64,000 bases of DNA from Acanthornis magna (Eukaryota; Chordata; Aves; Passeriformes; Acanthizidae). Positions 61,101-64,000 of the stretch are shown here, piece after piece. The stretch is taken from assembly GCA_036785705.1 (NCBI GenBank), contig JAWUZG010000016.1, forward strand, positions 1,488,001 to 1,552,000. Direction: 5' to 3'. The stretch's first letter is position 1. Each line of letters opens with the position of its first letter. A program made the position numbers and the translations under genes. The notes under the pieces were generated by a model. The model saw only the letters and a program-made list of their open reading frames with translations. It was not told where the DNA came from and ran no database searches.

Positions 61101-62589
61101 TTTGGAACTGAGAAGGCTATGTTTTCGTAACTCCTACCAGGCACAGGGGGGAGGTAGACACTGTCCTCTTGGCCAAGGTGTCAGTACTTATATATGCTCT
61201 GGAGTATAGCAGAAATAACCTACAAAAGACTTTGCAAGATCATTTGCACATTTTTTGAGGATATCTTGGGTTCTGAGCTGTTTAGTTAGAGACCTGCTGG
61301 TTCATTGGGTTTGATCGAGGATGACAAAAGGTCTTCTTCCAGACTACACAGAATATCAGGCTTGGCACACACCTGGGAGAAGGGAGGAGAGGCTCTAGGC
61401 AGACATCTCCATGGGAATACTCGATAACAGGGGGCACCAAGTTAGACTTTAGACACAGAACTCCCCTGTCCTACAAGTCATCAGCCACTTACTAACATCA
61501 AAAGATAGGGTTTGACAAAGCAGCTTCCCTGCTCCAAACCCCAGCAAGGAGAGCAGTTTGTCTGCTGGCTGGGAGCTGCTTTGGCAGTGCTGGGAGCTTC
61601 CCTTTTGGCTCCCTTTCCCTGGTGTACCCTGCCCTGTGGTTTTGGCAGCACAAGTGGTGACTGCAAAGCGAGCAGCGGGAATGAACTTTTAAAAGGTGGG
61701 CACACAGGAGCAGCCACGTTAGCTCTGACTGTGTAAGAGAATTTATTTAAAGTGAGGGCCCTCAGTGTAGCAAAGGATATATTAACAGGTTCAGGGTATG
61801 TACAGTGAGGAGAGAAAAGCAGCCTTGTTCTGTATTTATCAGCTGCCATGCTAGTAACTGGCTTTGGCAGGGTGGCAGAGTAAGTCAGGAGCCCAGGGAA
61901 CAAAAGAAGCAGATTTCTTTCTGCAGTGTTTAGCTTCTGCATTTGCAGACTGTCTTGCTAAAGACACAGAGAGAAGAGAGAGATTATGGCTGTGATAAAC
62001 TGTACAGCAATTCGAGGCTTAGGGAAGCTGGATTCCGCTCCACCTGGGAGAGGGGAGGCAGTTCCAGGGAGTGTATGGAGAGGAAATACAGTGCCAGGTT
62101 TTAATGAAAGCACACAGGGCATGGAGAGGCAATGAATTGTACAGTAGTGACACCTGCTTTGGAGGGGATAGCACTGGTTTATCACAGTGGAAGACTTTTA
62201 ACAGTGCTCTGGGCACACCCAGCTTTTCTAAATCCATTCAGCATAGCTCCTAACAGAATTACCACAGCCTCATTTTCAAGCCAATATTGCGTCAGAAACT
62301 CTCTCTATATGGAGCTCTTTGGAAAATTGGCTCCTACTTTTTGGCAGTAATCGAAAGCTGAGCTGTTAGGAAAATGGGAACTCTAAATGCTTGGATGACA
62401 TTTCCCAGCTTTGCTCACAAATAGGAGAACCTGTAAGCCACAAAGGCAGTGTCATCAGCCGTCTTTTAAGGATATCATCATCAGACAGACTTTTTGCCCT
62501 GCTATTTTGTCCTGATGAGAACTATAAGACAAAGTTAGCAGCAGTGACAGACCAAGACAGCGTTCAGGTTAATATATCCCATTTTAATG
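58141..62589. other. Gene-free stretch
   Basis: Many short overlapping frames (up to 153 codons at 61481-61942, minus) without domains. Two acceptor-like tracts end at 59161 and 59204, with a short (TGCC)4 repeat at 59208-59223. An acceptor-like tract ends at 60422 and a donor-like AAG/GTAAGAAC lies at 60504, but all three frames of the 81 bases between them contain stops. No interspersed repeat is recognised. Confidence 0.5.
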
Positions 62590-62860
62590 CACAGCTATTA
62601 TGTTAACAGAAACAGCCGTAATGTACATGTAGGTAGCAGTAGGTGCAGTGCATGACTGTTCCTTTAAATGAAAGGATCGCCAGGCAGTTATCTCCATCAG
62701 ATTTTATTATGTGACATAGGATGAACAATTACATACTATGCAATAAGCTAAGTGAGGTTTTAATCGCTGCTGCATTTATGGATGGTTTATCCTGACCTTT
62801 CATAGCCTTAGAAACCAATAACGAAGTTTACCAGCTCCTCTCAGAAACTAGTCATGTGAG
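62590..62860. promoter_or_regulatory. Candidate conserved noncoding element
   Basis: GCCGTAATGTACATGTAGG, CCTTTAAATGAAAGGATCG, CAGATTTTATTATGTGACA, ACAATTACATACTATGCAATAAG and TTTTAATCGCTGCTGCATTTATGG lie in unique-looking sequence with several CpG, unusual for AT-rich avian intergenic DNA. No coding frame is convincing. Texture-based. Confidence 0.33.
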
Positions 62861-64000
62861 CATAATCAAATCCCAGGCATTACTAAAGCCTGGATTCCTG
62901 GGCTGATGAGGAACTGAGAGACTTTCCATGTCAGATGGTGCTGGACAAGCCACGTATTTTCTTTTTGACCAAATTTGAGCAAAGGATGTAGGGTTTATGG
63001 TTAAGGCCAAATCATCACCCGAAGTAAATTACACCGAATTTGCAGCTTTCAATGTCTGCGTACTTCTTTTATAAGACAATAGTAAGCTTCATTATATCTT
63101 TAGTGAAGCATGCTTATTCTAAGAAATGTGATGTATCTAATAGTTATGCAGAAATTTTGCTAGATAAATGTCATATCTAAAAGGGAGAATCCTGTCTTAC
63201 AGAGATACCAATTCTATAGAAAGATTCTCTTAGGCATAGAGATTTGTTGAAATCCACATGTACCTTAGTAGCAGAGCTGTGAGCAAAACCTGCAGCCTTA
63301 CCTTTTCTCTCTCTTCATTATTATCACCATGGCTTTCAGGAGAGGTGAATGGGATGACAAGGAATGAGAAATGGTATTTAAGGCACTTTTCACATTACCA
63401 TTTTTTTGCTAAAGTCCCACAGCTGTCTTTAGGGCTCTAGTCCAGAATTTTCCCCATTCCAGAAAACTTGAAATAAGAGTTGTCTCCCTTTCATGAGTCT
63501 TTTGCATGCCACTGATTTATGGACTTCCATGCTTCTGGCAATCAAGTGACATCTTTCAACTTTAATGCATTTGGGAGGTAAGCATTTGAAGTAAAAGACT
63601 TGAAGAATCACTACCATGAAGCTAACTTTAATGTCAATCCCTTTTCACTGTAGCCCTGTTTGTACACACAGGATTGCAAAGCTGCCCTATTTCAGCTCAT
63701 TTCAGACATGAAGGAAATAAGATACTGTGACTCTCCCTTTTTTCTTTTTCCGAAAGGGAAGGCACACTTGCAAAATCTGCCTGCAGCAAACCTTGTCTAC
63801 CTGTGGTCTGCTTCTGAAGAGTGGCTTTTCAGGGCCTCTCCCAGGCTGCCTCAACCCAGACTTGGTGACAGAACTGCCTACAGCAATAATTACCCATTTT
63901 ATTTGCCACCCTCAGCTGCAAATGCAAAGGAGCAGACACGCCTCAGATAAAACTCACCGCAAACATTCAGAGAAGGCAATCACTCTGATCTGACCCACAA
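62861..64000. other. Gene-free end of window
   Basis: The segment 63010-63200 is AT-rich and conserved-looking. A donor-like GAG/GTAAGCAT lies at 63578 with a weak acceptor upstream. Frames at 63660-63993 have no recognised domain. Confidence 0.5.

Noticed and set aside
61481..61942. 153-codon minus-strand frame
   Set aside because: No domain; overlaps a plus-strand frame; composition explains it.
1..64000. tRNA, rRNA, known miRNA, CRISPR, telomeric repeat or bacterial operon
   Set aside because: None of the diagnostic sequences or structures was seen by eye on either strand.

Overview
The window looks like vertebrate, and most likely bird, nuclear DNA with no protein-coding gene that can be supported. 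It is AT-rich overall, with scattered G+C-richer islands, A-rich and T/G-rich simple repeats, and few interspersed repeats. Those repeats that are recognisable point to a bird. At 19678-19911 there is the 5' part of an ERVL-class LTR family that is common in neoavian birds, especially passerines. At 12655, 40480, 45180 and 55990 there are four old, diverged, antisense fragments of CR1-type LINEs. At 35776 there is an old palindromic repeat of a kind shared by birds, turtles and crocodilians. Order-level placement (perhaps passerine) is an inference from the LTR.

No tRNA, rRNA, CRISPR array or prokaryotic-style operon was seen. The open frames (the longest is 251 codons) lie in G+C-rich blocks where stops are scarce, show no recognisable domain, and overlap one another on both strands. 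I treat all of them as chance. The window is therefore either a gene desert or the interior of a very large intron.

Layout: 1-7.3 kb is AT-rich and holds a homeodomain-motif cluster at 3.3-3.6 kb. 7.3-19.6 kb has G+C-richer patches (7.8, 13.6-14.2 and 18.6-19.6 kb), an AT-rich TAAT-dense stretch (11.7-12.4 kb) and an old CR1 piece. 19.7-25.3 kb holds the LTR fragment, a near-perfect 21-bp-stem hairpin (21.2 kb) and a 23-bp minisatellite (24.8 kb). 26-29 kb holds conserved-looking noncoding DNA and an exon-like unit with a complete set of splice signals. 34-37 kb holds an enhancer-like segment and two old repeats. 40-46 kb holds two antisense CR1 fragments. 47.4-48.1 kb is a conserved-looking block followed by a second exon-like unit. 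50-64 kb is mixed, with several AT-rich conserved-looking segments and a G+C-rich block at 56.1-56.8 kb.

The most plausible function of the region is cis-regulation: several segments have the texture of conserved noncoding elements, with dense TAAT/ATTA, octamer, SOX-like and FOX-like words and little simple repeat. That is judged by eye without an alignment, so those calls carry low confidence. No previously undescribed multi-gene system is visible. The observations most worth a second look are the hairpin at 21226-21274, the candidate microexon at 27086-27124, the second exon-like unit at 48483-48510, and the triple CTTAATTA cluster at 3526-3587.
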